A stretch of DNA of 46,999 bases from JANQLU01 sp964434955 (GTDB taxonomy: Bacteria; Planctomycetota; Planctomycetia; Pirellulales; Pirellulaceae): contig CAYSXI010000015.1 in assembly GCA_964434955.1 (NCBI GenBank), positions 1-46,999 on the forward strand, read 5' to 3'. The position numbers and the translations under genes are program-made. This document shows positions 8,621 to 16,643 of this stretch, piece after piece. Every line of letters begins with the position of its first letter. Within the stretch, counting starts at the first letter, position 1. A model generated the notes under the pieces. That model saw only the letters and a program-made list of their open reading frames with translations, did not search any database and had not been told where the DNA came from.

Positions 8621-9350
8621 TATGGCCCGATTCGGGCAGCATTACCATCGTCTGAATCTGGCCGGTTCCCCTTGGTCCGCGCAGACTCCGTCCCTTTGGG
8701 TGACCTTGCACCTTCAAAATCCGAATGGTTATGCATCAACGATGGGCTAGTGAATGGAACGAACAGACGGGGGCCGAGGCCAGATTTGAAAAGATGGCCG
8801 GATGATCGACTGCCGATGGGGTTCAATTACTTACCAAGCTTACGACGGCGTCGGCTGTTAAACCAAGAATGGGCGGATCCTTCCGGGTACGTCGATCATA
8901 GATGACAGCTTTGGTTCCTTTAAATCGATTTTACCATCGGGAAAACCAATCACAAACACCTTCCGACCTGCCAAAAACGCACCAAAGTCCGAGACCTGCT
9001 GCGGCCCGGCGACGCGTGCTTCGAAATCACAGTTTCCAATTGCAAATCCGTCAAAGTCGTCAAATTCAGAATCGCTTTGACGGCCAAATCGCCGACCTCC
9101 GAACCCATTTAAAATTCGGATGTCTTGTATCAAGGCCGTGGGGCAGCGTGATTTGATGCAAGTCACGTCTGATTGCAAAAACGGGGACCGGATCGGGGAG
9201 TTGCGGAAACTGTTCCTTTCCCCAAGTGTCAACGTCAGCTGAATTCACGTTCGCTTGCGGTCCCCATCCAGGTTGCTGCCTTTCTCGCGCCTGAACGTTG
9301 CCTCGCTTGTACAATTCGGCGGCCGCATGCATGAATCAATGGAGGAGAAA
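8621..9350. other. 730-bp stretch without a convincing gene
   Basis: This lies between two divergent genes, so it should hold both promoters, but no clear -35/-10 pair was found. The longest candidate is a minus-strand frame (8858-9232, TTG start, 124 codons) whose C-terminal half (for example AGRKVFVIGFPDGKIDLKE) has protein-like composition. A second minus-strand frame (9066-9332) overlaps it and also looks fairly natural. Two overlapping plausible frames on one strand could be the trace of a frameshifted gene, or chance. Neither matches a family I know and neither has a good ribosome binding site. Confidence 0.3.
9341..9347 (+). promoter_or_regulatory. Strong Shine-Dalgarno that fixes the start at 9351
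   Basis: GGAGGAG is followed by an AAA spacer and ATG at 9351. The spacing of five bases from GGAGG to ATG makes this the natural start, rather than the in-frame codons further upstream at 9255 or 9327-9339. Confidence 0.7.
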
Positions 9351-10034
9351 ATGAACACCGAACTTCTAGCTCGTGAACCGCTTGGTCTCGATGAGTTTTC
9401 CGATTTTGGCGACGGTGATTTCCTGGACGACCTCGGCAAAGATGCCAACACCTTACTAAGCTATGACGGCTTGAACATCGCTCATCGCCAGGCTCAGGAT
9501 CACCGTTTGCTTGCTCAAGTATTTGACAAACTGGATATTCGACCGTTTACGAGCGCGAGTGTTGAAACCTACAAGGATGCTTGCGAGTGGTCCGTCAAAC
9601 CACGGTTGATTCAGTCGGCCATCGCAACCTTTCTCATTGCGACGATTGTCGGATTGGTTGCCGTGTGCGTACTCACGATTTCGGCAATGGTTGCAGCCGC
9701 CACCGTCGCGTTCTATTCCGCGCTAGCCGTATTGATCAGCACCGTTGCTGGAATTACCAGCTGCGTGATTTGGGTTCAGTACGACCGCGAGCGAAAATGG
9801 ATCATGCAAGAACTGTCGACCTACAAGGAACCGATTCCCGAGTACGCGCTTCAGACCGCTGTCGATATCAAGCAGTTGTATCCCGAAGCAGAATTCCGTG
9901 TTTGCACATTGACGGAAAGGAAAATCGTTGTCGATCCTTTTCTTGTTCTGCGCACGAGGCACGGGCGAGACATTCGCGATTATTATCTGGAAGTCTGGAA
10001 CGAGTCGGAATTCAAGGGCGAGCGTGAAGCGTAA
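9351..10034 (+). CDS. Unknown two-helix membrane protein
   Basis: A 227-residue protein I do not recognise. Residues 1-85 are acidic and soluble. Two adjacent membrane helices follow (about 88-110 and 113-141), separated by a very short turn. The C-terminal domain (about 145-227) is basic then mixed, with VDIKQLYPEAEFRV and TERKIVVDPFLVL segments that look like a small alpha/beta fold on the cytoplasmic side. The short hairpin places both termini on the same side of the membrane. It converges with the M28 peptidase gene and shows no operon partner. Codon use resembles the neighbours, so it is probably a real native gene. No function is inferred. Confidence 0.75.
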   Translation: MNTELLAREPLGLDEFSDFGDGDFLDDLGKDANTLLSYDGLNIAHRQAQDHRLLAQVFDKLDIRPFTSASVETYKDACEWSVKPRLIQSAIATFLIATIVGLVAVCVLTISAMVAAATVAFYSALAVLISTVAGITSCVIWVQYDRERKWIMQELSTYKEPIPEYALQTAVDIKQLYPEAEFRVCTLTERKIVVDPFLVLRTRHGRDIRDYYLEVWNESEFKGEREA

Positions 10035-10055
10035 TCAATAACCCGCTTCCTCGAA

Positions 10056-11738
10056 CTAATTCGACTTGTCTTTCTTTGCCGCGTTCTTGGCGTCATCTTT
10101 CTTGGCGCCATCTTTCTTGGCGTCATCTTTTTTTGACTTGTCGCTTTTGGACTTGTCATTCGTGCGAGGGCGAGGCGTTGCCTTGGGCATCTTATAAACG
10201 GGCTTGCCCTCAATTCGGGAAACCTTCCACAAAATCGCTTCCGCCAAATTGATGACTTTTCCAACGCCATCCATATTCAGGGTTTCGTAGTCATCATCAG
10301 GCGTGTGATAGGTGTCGGTTGGCCCCGTGTGAAATGCCAAGACGGGAACTTTCTTGAGGAAAAAATTGCGATGGTCACTTCCATAGGAAGGTCGCGGAAC
10401 CTTCTTGAAACTCATGTTGAGATTCTCGTTTGAGCGATCGATAATGCCGTCAAACTCATCGCAAGTCCCGCTACCGCGAATCAACAATCGGTCTTTGCCG
10501 TACCATCCGATCATGTCAAAGTTGATCATGGCGATCGTATTTTTGATCGGAAACCGGGCGTCGTTATCCACCCAATACTTGGATCCCACCAGCCCGCGTT
10601 CCTCACCACTGAAAGCGATAAAAATGATGGTTCGCCCCGGCTTTTTGTCGGACTTGGCGAATCGACGTGCCAACTCCATGACCGCGACGGTCCCGGATGC
10701 GTTATCGTCCGCACCATTGTGAACTTCAAGCCGTTTCGGGGTCCGTGAACCGTAAGGTCCAAAACCGAGGTGATCGTAGTGGGCTCCAACAACGACGTAC
10801 TCATCTTTCTTTTCACCCTCGACAATCCCGACGACGTTGAACGCGTCGACCGTGCTAAAGGGAAATTCGGATTTGTAGGATGCTTTCCAACCGTCTACCG
10901 AAGAGGAAACGGGCGCCATTGTTTTCTCGATTTGTGATTCGATCTCGGCCAGAGATTTCAGTTCACCAACGTCTTTGACTTTAAGCGGGGACTTTTCCAG
11001 TACGGTATCGAATGCCTTCCGCTTGATCATCGCAAAGGGAATTCGGCTGCTTCGACGAAATCGCGTTCCCAATGCCCGGCTATCAATTAAGGAATCACTG
11101 TCGCCTGCCGACTTGGAATCGTTGATCAAGATCGCACCAACGGCACCGGCTTCTTTTGCTTTTCGCAATTTGATCGACACGCGTGCGTGTCCCGCCTTCT
11201 CCCAAGCTTTTTGGGTTTCTTCATCCTTCAACTTTGGCTGATCGGTCAAGATGACAACCATCTTTCCCTTGACATCGACCCCTTTGAAGTCGTTATAGGA
11301 CTCACTCGAAATGCCGTAACCAACAAATACCAATTCAACGTCTGATAGCTCGGCATCACCTCCCGGCATCATCGGCTGAAAGTCTTCACCCAGATTTCCC
11401 TGCCACTTGGTTTCTCCCGGTCCCTGAATCAGGAAGCGCGTTTTCTCTTTGTTAATACTTCGCCCGACTCGAACCGGAAACTTCTGGCGAAAGGAACCGT
11501 CCGTACCTCCAGGTTTGACACCATTCTTTTTGAAGTCCGCGATGATGTAGTCGGCCGCTTTGTGTATCCCTTTGGTTTGGACTCCGCGGCCCTCCAACTC
11601 TTCCGAAGCCAAATACTTGATGGCACCCTTGATTCGATCCATCGACGCGGAATCCGATGACTCTTGAGCCCGCAAGGCAGGAGCGAAAGAAAGAATAGCG
11701 ACAATGGCAACGAAAGACGAAACAATAATTCGATTCAC
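10056..11738 (-). CDS. Secreted M28 family zinc metallopeptidase with PA-like insert
   Basis: A 560-residue exported peptidase. It has a signal peptide (1-24, ending ALRAQ) and a PA-domain-like region (about 130-245). The M28 catalytic domain (about 300-500) carries the co-catalytic zinc ligands in order: H320 and D322 (GAHYDH), D344 (GADDNASG), E379/E380 (SGEE), D408 (NFDMIG) and H478 (YHTPDD). It should act as an aminopeptidase in the periplasm or at the surface. The last 40 residues form a low-complexity Lys/Asp tail encoded by a 15-bp tandem repeat. It is monocistronic by position, converging with the unknown gene at 9351 over a 21-bp gap. The exact substrate is unknown. Confidence 0.92.
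   Translation of the reverse strand: MNRIIVSSFVAIVAILSFAPALRAQESSDSASMDRIKGAIKYLASEELEGRGVQTKGIHKAADYIIADFKKNGVKPGGTDGSFRQKFPVRVGRSINKEKTRFLIQGPGETKWQGNLGEDFQPMMPGGDAELSDVELVFVGYGISSESYNDFKGVDVKGKMVVILTDQPKLKDEETQKAWEKAGHARVSIKLRKAKEAGAVGAILINDSKSAGDSDSLIDSRALGTRFRRSSRIPFAMIKRKAFDTVLEKSPLKVKDVGELKSLAEIESQIEKTMAPVSSSVDGWKASYKSEFPFSTVDAFNVVGIVEGEKKDEYVVVGAHYDHLGFGPYGSRTPKRLEVHNGADDNASGTVAVMELARRFAKSDKKPGRTIIFIAFSGEERGLVGSKYWVDNDARFPIKNTIAMINFDMIGWYGKDRLLIRGSGTCDEFDGIIDRSNENLNMSFKKVPRPSYGSDHRNFFLKKVPVLAFHTGPTDTYHTPDDDYETLNMDGVGKVINLAEAILWKVSRIEGKPVYKMPKATPRPRTNDKSKSDKSKKDDAKKDGAKKDDAKNAAKKDKSN
10083..10127. repeat. 15-bp tandem repeat in the 3' end of the M28 gene
   Basis: Three consecutive near-identical 15-bp units, differing by a single T/C, encode Lys/Asp/Ala pentapeptides (KDDAK, KDGAK type) on the minus strand. 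The unit count probably varies between strains by slippage. Confidence 0.8.
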
Positions 11739-11873
11739 TTTGAGTATCCCAATCGATCTAGAACAGGGCCGTAGATAACAGCAGATTACAAGCAGTGAAG
11801 GTCAAAAGCAACTTTTGACCTCTTAGACGGGACGGCGGCATGAATGAATCGGAAAAAAAACGGTACTTGGCTG

Positions 11874-11907
11874 CGGGAGTTGAATGAATTCCCACAGAAA
11901 ACTCCCG
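11874..11907 (-). terminator. Possible terminator after the DUF1592/DUF1552 operon
   Basis: An eight-base inverted repeat (CGGGAGTT at 11874-11881 with AACTCCCG at 11900-11907) lies 53 bp past the DUF1552 stop. On the minus strand an eight-T run follows near 11853-11860, about 13 bases after the stem. The distance to the T run weakens the call. Confidence 0.35.
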
Positions 11908-11959
11908 TGCGCTGCTTGGGATCAGCTTTCGGACTTACGAACACCAAACGCCAATCGGA

Positions 11960-13384
11960 TCAGGCCATCCATTCCTGAAGTGGAGTTTCCTGGTTGATAT
12001 GGTCTGGACTGGTCATGTCTCGATAGCCAAAGCTTTTTCGCTTGTCGCCTGCGGCATGCAAAAGGGAAAGATAGAAATTGCCGAGGGTTTGATTTCCTCG
12101 ATTACCATGGCCCGGATATTGCATATACCTTCCGGTCTTGAAGCAACCTCCCGCGTCTCCCAGGATCGTCATCGGCCAAAGCGAGTAACTACTGTGATGC
12201 CGATCCCCGTGGTCGGAGAAATAGACAATCACGGTGTTGTCCGCCATGGTTCCATTTCCTTCGGGAACCGATTTGAGTTTGGCGTAAAGGTTTGCGATTT
12301 GCTCCATGTGAAAATCCATGACCACTTGCCGCACTTTGAACTCGCCCCAGTTTGCTGCTTCGCCTTCAAAGTCTTGTCCGCCGGTATTCCCGTCGTTCTT
12401 GTTTTCCAACATGTGACCGATGTGATGAACCGTCCTGGCCCCCAAACCCAAACCCGTCAATCGCATACCCAGATGCTCACAACGGATGGTGCAGACATTG
12501 GAAAGCCCGGCGATCATTGACGACGCGGCCAGGTCAAAATGGGCGCGAACTCGTTCGGTTTCAATTTCACTCTTGAAGTGCTCTTTGAGTTCTGGCGCCG
12601 CTGCGCGCAACTGTTTGTCCATTTTGCGGAGCTTCGCCTGGCGTTCCCGAAGCGTTTCGAACCCGCCCAGGTAATGGTTCAATTTCTCTTTCTCTTCAGA
12701 AGAGAACGAAGATTGATATCGTTTGACATCCTTGATCATGAAATCCAGGATATTCTTATCGACTTCGACCGATGCTTTCGCTCGACCACCAGTCGCCACC
12801 GTGCCAAACAAGTCGGCGTACGCGAGCATGGGATCCGCGTAATAAGGCAACTTTTTTCGTGGCCCCGAGGCGGACAACCGAGGGTAGGTCACCGACTTCC
12901 CAAAAGCCTCCATCGTGAAACCCAGGTGAGGTATGACTCCGCCCAGGTGTCTTGCCAGGGCCCAGTCAATCGTCTCGTCCCGCGGGGTCGACCAACCGTT
13001 GTAGGCACCCAAGACGCCGAAACCCCCTTCATGGTTGCCGTTGATCATCTTGCCGCTCAGGCCCTGGATGAGGGTGAGCTTGTCCTTGAAGGGTTCGATC
13101 GGTTTCATGCCGAGCGGCAGCTTCTTTTTGGCCAGTGAAAATTCCTGGAACTTTTTTAGTTGGCTGGCATGGGGCCGCTCTTTGACCAAGTCCTCCATGC
13201 CCTCAGGAAGGATCTCGCGTGTCAAAACTCCGTTCGAGCGGATGACAAAAACAAATCGCTTGTTGAGTTTTTCCGGGCTGCCCATGGCGCTGGCCTGGGC
13301 TTCCAGTTGCATCAGGAATGGCGTCAATGAACACGCGCCGGCACCCATCCCGATGCGGCTTAAGATTTGTCTGCGATTAAGCAT
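11960..13384 (-). CDS. DUF1552 domain protein, Tat-exported
   Basis: A 474-residue protein with an N-terminal twin-arginine-like signal (MLNRRQILSRIGMGAG) and the family's typical body. This includes YFSDHGDRHHSSYS and the late YPGHGNRGNQT stretch, which recall the sulfatase/alkaline-phosphatase-like fold of the related DUF1501 proteins. Family role: almost always encoded next to a DUF1592/DUF1588 heme protein in planctomycetes and some other bacteria, with no established reaction. Here it follows that gene by 30 bp, so they form an operon and presumably act together outside the cytoplasm. The hairpin at 11874-11907 may end the transcript. Confidence 0.92.
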   Translation of the reverse strand: MLNRRQILSRIGMGAGACSLTPFLMQLEAQASAMGSPEKLNKRFVFVIRSNGVLTREILPEGMEDLVKERPHASQLKKFQEFSLAKKKLPLGMKPIEPFKDKLTLIQGLSGKMINGNHEGGFGVLGAYNGWSTPRDETIDWALARHLGGVIPHLGFTMEAFGKSVTYPRLSASGPRKKLPYYADPMLAYADLFGTVATGGRAKASVEVDKNILDFMIKDVKRYQSSFSSEEKEKLNHYLGGFETLRERQAKLRKMDKQLRAAAPELKEHFKSEIETERVRAHFDLAASSMIAGLSNVCTIRCEHLGMRLTGLGLGARTVHHIGHMLENKNDGNTGGQDFEGEAANWGEFKVRQVVMDFHMEQIANLYAKLKSVPEGNGTMADNTVIVYFSDHGDRHHSSYSLWPMTILGDAGGCFKTGRYMQYPGHGNRGNQTLGNFYLSLLHAAGDKRKSFGYRDMTSPDHINQETPLQEWMA

Positions 13385-13414
13385 GGTAAGACCCGTGCTG
13401 AGGTTCGATTGATT

Positions 13415-15658
13415 TTATTTGCGATACAAAAATGAGTCGGAAATGACCAAGGCGACCAACGTTTCTTTGAAACTTCCCCCGGAATCGACATAGGCCTTGT
13501 CCATCGCCATCAACGTCGGCGAGTCATCCAGGGTTTCGTTGCGGCCCATCCAGTAACGGAAGATATGACGAATAAACACTTGTCGAACACGCTCGCTCTG
13601 GGCAAGCCTTTCCATCAAGTCCGAAGCATTCTCGACCGGCCCATCGAGTTTCGGATCTCCCGTACCGTAGAGAACTCCGCTTGTCTCAACGGGGATCCTG
13701 GGCTGAGCTTCACGGACGGGTTTAGGATTGCGTCGAAACTGTCTCTCAAATTCTGATTCGACGATGTTTCCATCGGACCCCACCAAATGTTTGTCTCGCC
13801 ACCGGCCGAAATCGTCGTAAGCTTCAAAAGGATTACCGAGCGGATTCATTTTTTTGTGACACCGCCAACATGATTCTTCTTCGACAACGGAGAAACGCTG
13901 CCGAATGGTCTTGTCATGCCATTCCGGAAGTTGTGCCTGAACCGCAATCGGCAATTCGGGAACCGGGTATCCCAGCAGGTGTTCCATAATCCATTTGCCA
14001 CGACGGACCGGATCGGTGTGAAAATTTGTGCTGTAGGTTACCAGCCAGGCAGGGTGTGTCAGCATGCCGGCCCTTTGCCCCTCCGGCATCTTCATTCGCT
14101 CAACGCCTCGCCCACGCTCGGAAGCTTGGTCCAGGTTATAGGCCGCTTGGTAGGACTGGATCGTCGGTCGATTGGATTCACCGGGCTTGACCGCTTTTTT
14201 CTTTTTCTTGCGCCCCGCCTGGATCGCAAACTCATCGGTCGTCAGGAGTTCTCGGAGGACGTGCTCGTCTTTGGCGAGAATATGAAGAATCGTCCAGTCG
14301 GCGTCCTGGATAAGCTGTTTCGGCGAATGCTTGCCTCCCTGGCGCGTATCATCTTTGAAAACGTCGGGGGCTCGGGTGTAACCGAAAAATTCCTGGAAGA
14401 ACCGAATGATTCGTGGTTTCGCATACCCGCCAAATCGATGATCTTTGCCCGACTGCCAAACGAATTCTTTGCCGGCAACGGACGCTCTACCTCGGTAAAG
14501 TTTCGGGTCATCAAGCATCTTGCGAAATTCACGCTCAACATCGGCGCGCGATTCAAGTCTTCCTTCTTTGGCAGCCATGAGCAACGACTTCATGGGATGA
14601 TCATGAAGTGTGAACGAAAGTGCGTAGGCGAGTTCATTGGAGGAAAGCATCCGCCTCCCGTCCGGCAATTTTTCGCCCAGGCCAATCTCAGCTCGAAAAA
14701 CAAACTCGGGTGAGATCAGGATCGCCGCCAATAATCCATGCAGTCCATCGGCATTGCCTGCCGCTTCGATGTTGGGTTCGAGCAAGTCAGATACATAGCT
14801 CTGCAACTCGCTTTCGGTTGGCTGACGATTGAGAAGGAGTTCGAACGCAAAGTTGGTAATGGCCTCCAATTGTTGCTTCGATGGTTTCTCTTTCAATTCC
14901 AGGTAACTTCTGATTTCACGATACCGCGAGCCGCTTCGGCGGGGTTTTGAATTCGGGTTTCGCTCTTTGGCTCCCCTGGGCGTACGCAACCGACCGTACA
15001 TGATGGCATCGGCAACGCGTTTCGCATTTTGTAGCATCGTGCGAATCGTTGCTTCATCGGCATAAAGCCGCGAATAGTCTTTGAACCCTTCTTCATTGGC
15101 CTGAAGCGGAACCACAAAATCGAAGCCAAGCTCAAGGTCTTTCATCAAACGTGAATACGTATTCCCGTTAATCCTCCAAGCTCGGGATCGCGTAAAAGCT
15201 GGCCCTTTGTTTTCACCACTGAACAGCGCTTGATGGTTAACTCGATTGGCGTACTTGGGCAAATGGCGCTCCCAATCGTTTTTCCCGCTGTCGATGGCGT
15301 CCAACTGTTTGCTGACGGCATTTTGAAAGGCTTGCGATCGAGAGGTTTCAGGTTGCGGTTTGGATTCGGGCGGCATGTCGCCCAATTCCACCATTTCAAG
15401 AATCACCTGCCACCGTTTGACGTCACCCGGATCGAATTTATTTTCCGCCAGGTCGTCGAGCTGAAACTTGCCTTTGGGAGCTTTCGAGCCATGACAGGCG
15501 ACACAATGCTTCTTGAGAAACGGTTGAACGATCTCAGAGAAATCGTCATTGCCCAAGGCGAAGCTGCCAGCGAAAAACCATGTAACCGCGGCGATCAGCA
15601 AGAAACCGAAGAATCGCGAATGAAAACGCTGGCCTCGTGTCTTGAATTGGAAAATCAT
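13415..15658 (-). CDS. DUF1592/DUF1588 multi-domain protein with N-terminal cytochrome c motif
   Basis: A 747-residue exported protein. It has a hydrophobic leader (about 15-35), then a cytochrome-c-like heme motif CVACH (52-56). The planctomycete DUF1587-DUF1595-DUF1592-DUF1588-DUF1585 series follows. A second CxxCH occurs in the DUF1588 part (SCWRCHKKMNPLG, about 603-615), and the C terminus (SGGSFKETLVALVISDSFLYRK) is the usual DUF1585 end. The two heme motifs suggest periplasmic redox activity; the substrate is not known for the family. It is the first gene of an operon with the DUF1552 gene. The length is normal for the group. Confidence 0.93.
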   Translation of the reverse strand: MIFQFKTRGQRFHSRFFGFLLIAAVTWFFAGSFALGNDDFSEIVQPFLKKHCVACHGSKAPKGKFQLDDLAENKFDPGDVKRWQVILEMVELGDMPPESKPQPETSRSQAFQNAVSKQLDAIDSGKNDWERHLPKYANRVNHQALFSGENKGPAFTRSRAWRINGNTYSRLMKDLELGFDFVVPLQANEEGFKDYSRLYADEATIRTMLQNAKRVADAIMYGRLRTPRGAKERNPNSKPRRSGSRYREIRSYLELKEKPSKQQLEAITNFAFELLLNRQPTESELQSYVSDLLEPNIEAAGNADGLHGLLAAILISPEFVFRAEIGLGEKLPDGRRMLSSNELAYALSFTLHDHPMKSLLMAAKEGRLESRADVEREFRKMLDDPKLYRGRASVAGKEFVWQSGKDHRFGGYAKPRIIRFFQEFFGYTRAPDVFKDDTRQGGKHSPKQLIQDADWTILHILAKDEHVLRELLTTDEFAIQAGRKKKKKAVKPGESNRPTIQSYQAAYNLDQASERGRGVERMKMPEGQRAGMLTHPAWLVTYSTNFHTDPVRRGKWIMEHLLGYPVPELPIAVQAQLPEWHDKTIRQRFSVVEEESCWRCHKKMNPLGNPFEAYDDFGRWRDKHLVGSDGNIVESEFERQFRRNPKPVREAQPRIPVETSGVLYGTGDPKLDGPVENASDLMERLAQSERVRQVFIRHIFRYWMGRNETLDDSPTLMAMDKAYVDSGGSFKETLVALVISDSFLYRK

Positions 15659-16028
15659 CCAAAATCCCAGTTGGTTGGCTTAAGAAATTGGCTTGAAAAC
15701 AGAAAGTGAATGCGGTTCTTGTACCTAATCAGACCATTTTCCCGGAGCCCTGCGGATTCCAAGGAAAATATACGGCGATTCGACACGGGTTATTTTCGTA
15801 AACGGATTTTGCTACCGAATTATTGCGGAAAAAACGCTTTGCACAGAATCCGTCATTGGCCACAAAGAAGTAACAACCGGAAAACTGTCTCTCCGGCTTT
15901 TTTGGGATTCGTAGCGTTTGGGATTCGCGGCAATCACCGGTTTATGCCCGGCGTTCAAAAAAATGCCAAATGACGCGTCAGGATGTCCGACTCGCCGTGT
16001 TATATGAGTAGACGCCCAAACCATTTGA
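15659..16028. other. Divergent intergenic region, 370 bp
   Basis: This separates the DUF1592 gene (minus) from the ECF sigma gene (plus) and must hold both promoters. I saw no convincing sigma-70-type pair. A short inverted repeat (CCGGA at 15877-15881, TCCGG at 15892-15896) is followed by CTTTTTT, but it is too weak to call a terminator here. No open frame looks coding. Confidence 0.5.
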
Positions 16029-16643
16029 ATGAATGACTTTTCTGTGAACGAATTACCTGAAACCCGAGACAGCTTGCTACTGCAAATCCAGTCGCAAGAA
16101 AACAAAGACGCTTGGGAAGAGTTCGTTGAAATCTACCGACCAGTTGTTTATCGGGTCGCCATCTCTCGCGGGCTCCAACATGCCGATGCTTTGGATCTCG
16201 TTCAATTGGTCTTTGTTTCAGTTGCCAACTCGATCGCGCGTTGGGAAAAATTAAACGAAAAATCGCGGTTTCGGCATTGGCTCTTGCGGGTCGCAAAAAA
16301 TGCGACGATCAATGCCATCCAGCGGCGACCGGCCGATCAGGCTTTGGGCGGGGAAGGGTACCCCCAGGATTTGATTGAGCAACCCGCCGCCGATCCCGCG
16401 AGTGAAACCGAGTTGGATCTGGAATACCAGCGACAACTTTACCTGCAAGCCGCCGAGAAAGTTCGCGCGAACGTCAGCGAAGAAAACTGGACGGCGTTTC
16501 GCTTGACGGCAATTGATGGCGTGTCGATCGAACAAACGTCCAAAGAGCTGGGCAAAACCGTTGGCGCGATCTACGCCGCCCGTTGCCGAATCATGAAACA
16601 ACTTGCCAACATCGTTTCTCAGTTGGAGGAATCGTATCAATGA
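16029..16643 (+). CDS. ECF-type RNA polymerase sigma factor
   Basis: A 204-residue sigma-70 family protein. Region 2 spans about residues 26-100 (FVEIYRPVVYRVAISRGL, then DALDLVQLVFVSV and FRHWLLRVAKN). Region 4 spans about 136-195, with a helix-turn-helix near VSIEQTSKELGKTVGAIYAA. It has no region 1 or 3, as expected for ECF factors. It should direct polymerase to a small regulon under control of its partner. The stop overlaps the next gene's start as ATGA (16640-16643), so the sigma factor and the zinc-finger kinase are translationally coupled. This matches the ECF/Ser-Thr-kinase pairs known from planctomycetes. Autoregulation is likely but not shown. Confidence 0.92.
   Translation: MNDFSVNELPETRDSLLLQIQSQENKDAWEEFVEIYRPVVYRVAISRGLQHADALDLVQLVFVSVANSIARWEKLNEKSRFRHWLLRVAKNATINAIQRRPADQALGGEGYPQDLIEQPAADPASETELDLEYQRQLYLQAAEKVRANVSEENWTAFRLTAIDGVSIEQTSKELGKTVGAIYAARCRIMKQLANIVSQLEESYQ

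Noticed and set aside
15877..15903. Inverted repeat with T run upstream of the sigma gene
   Set aside because: A five-base stem and a location in a divergent promoter region make a terminator unlikely.
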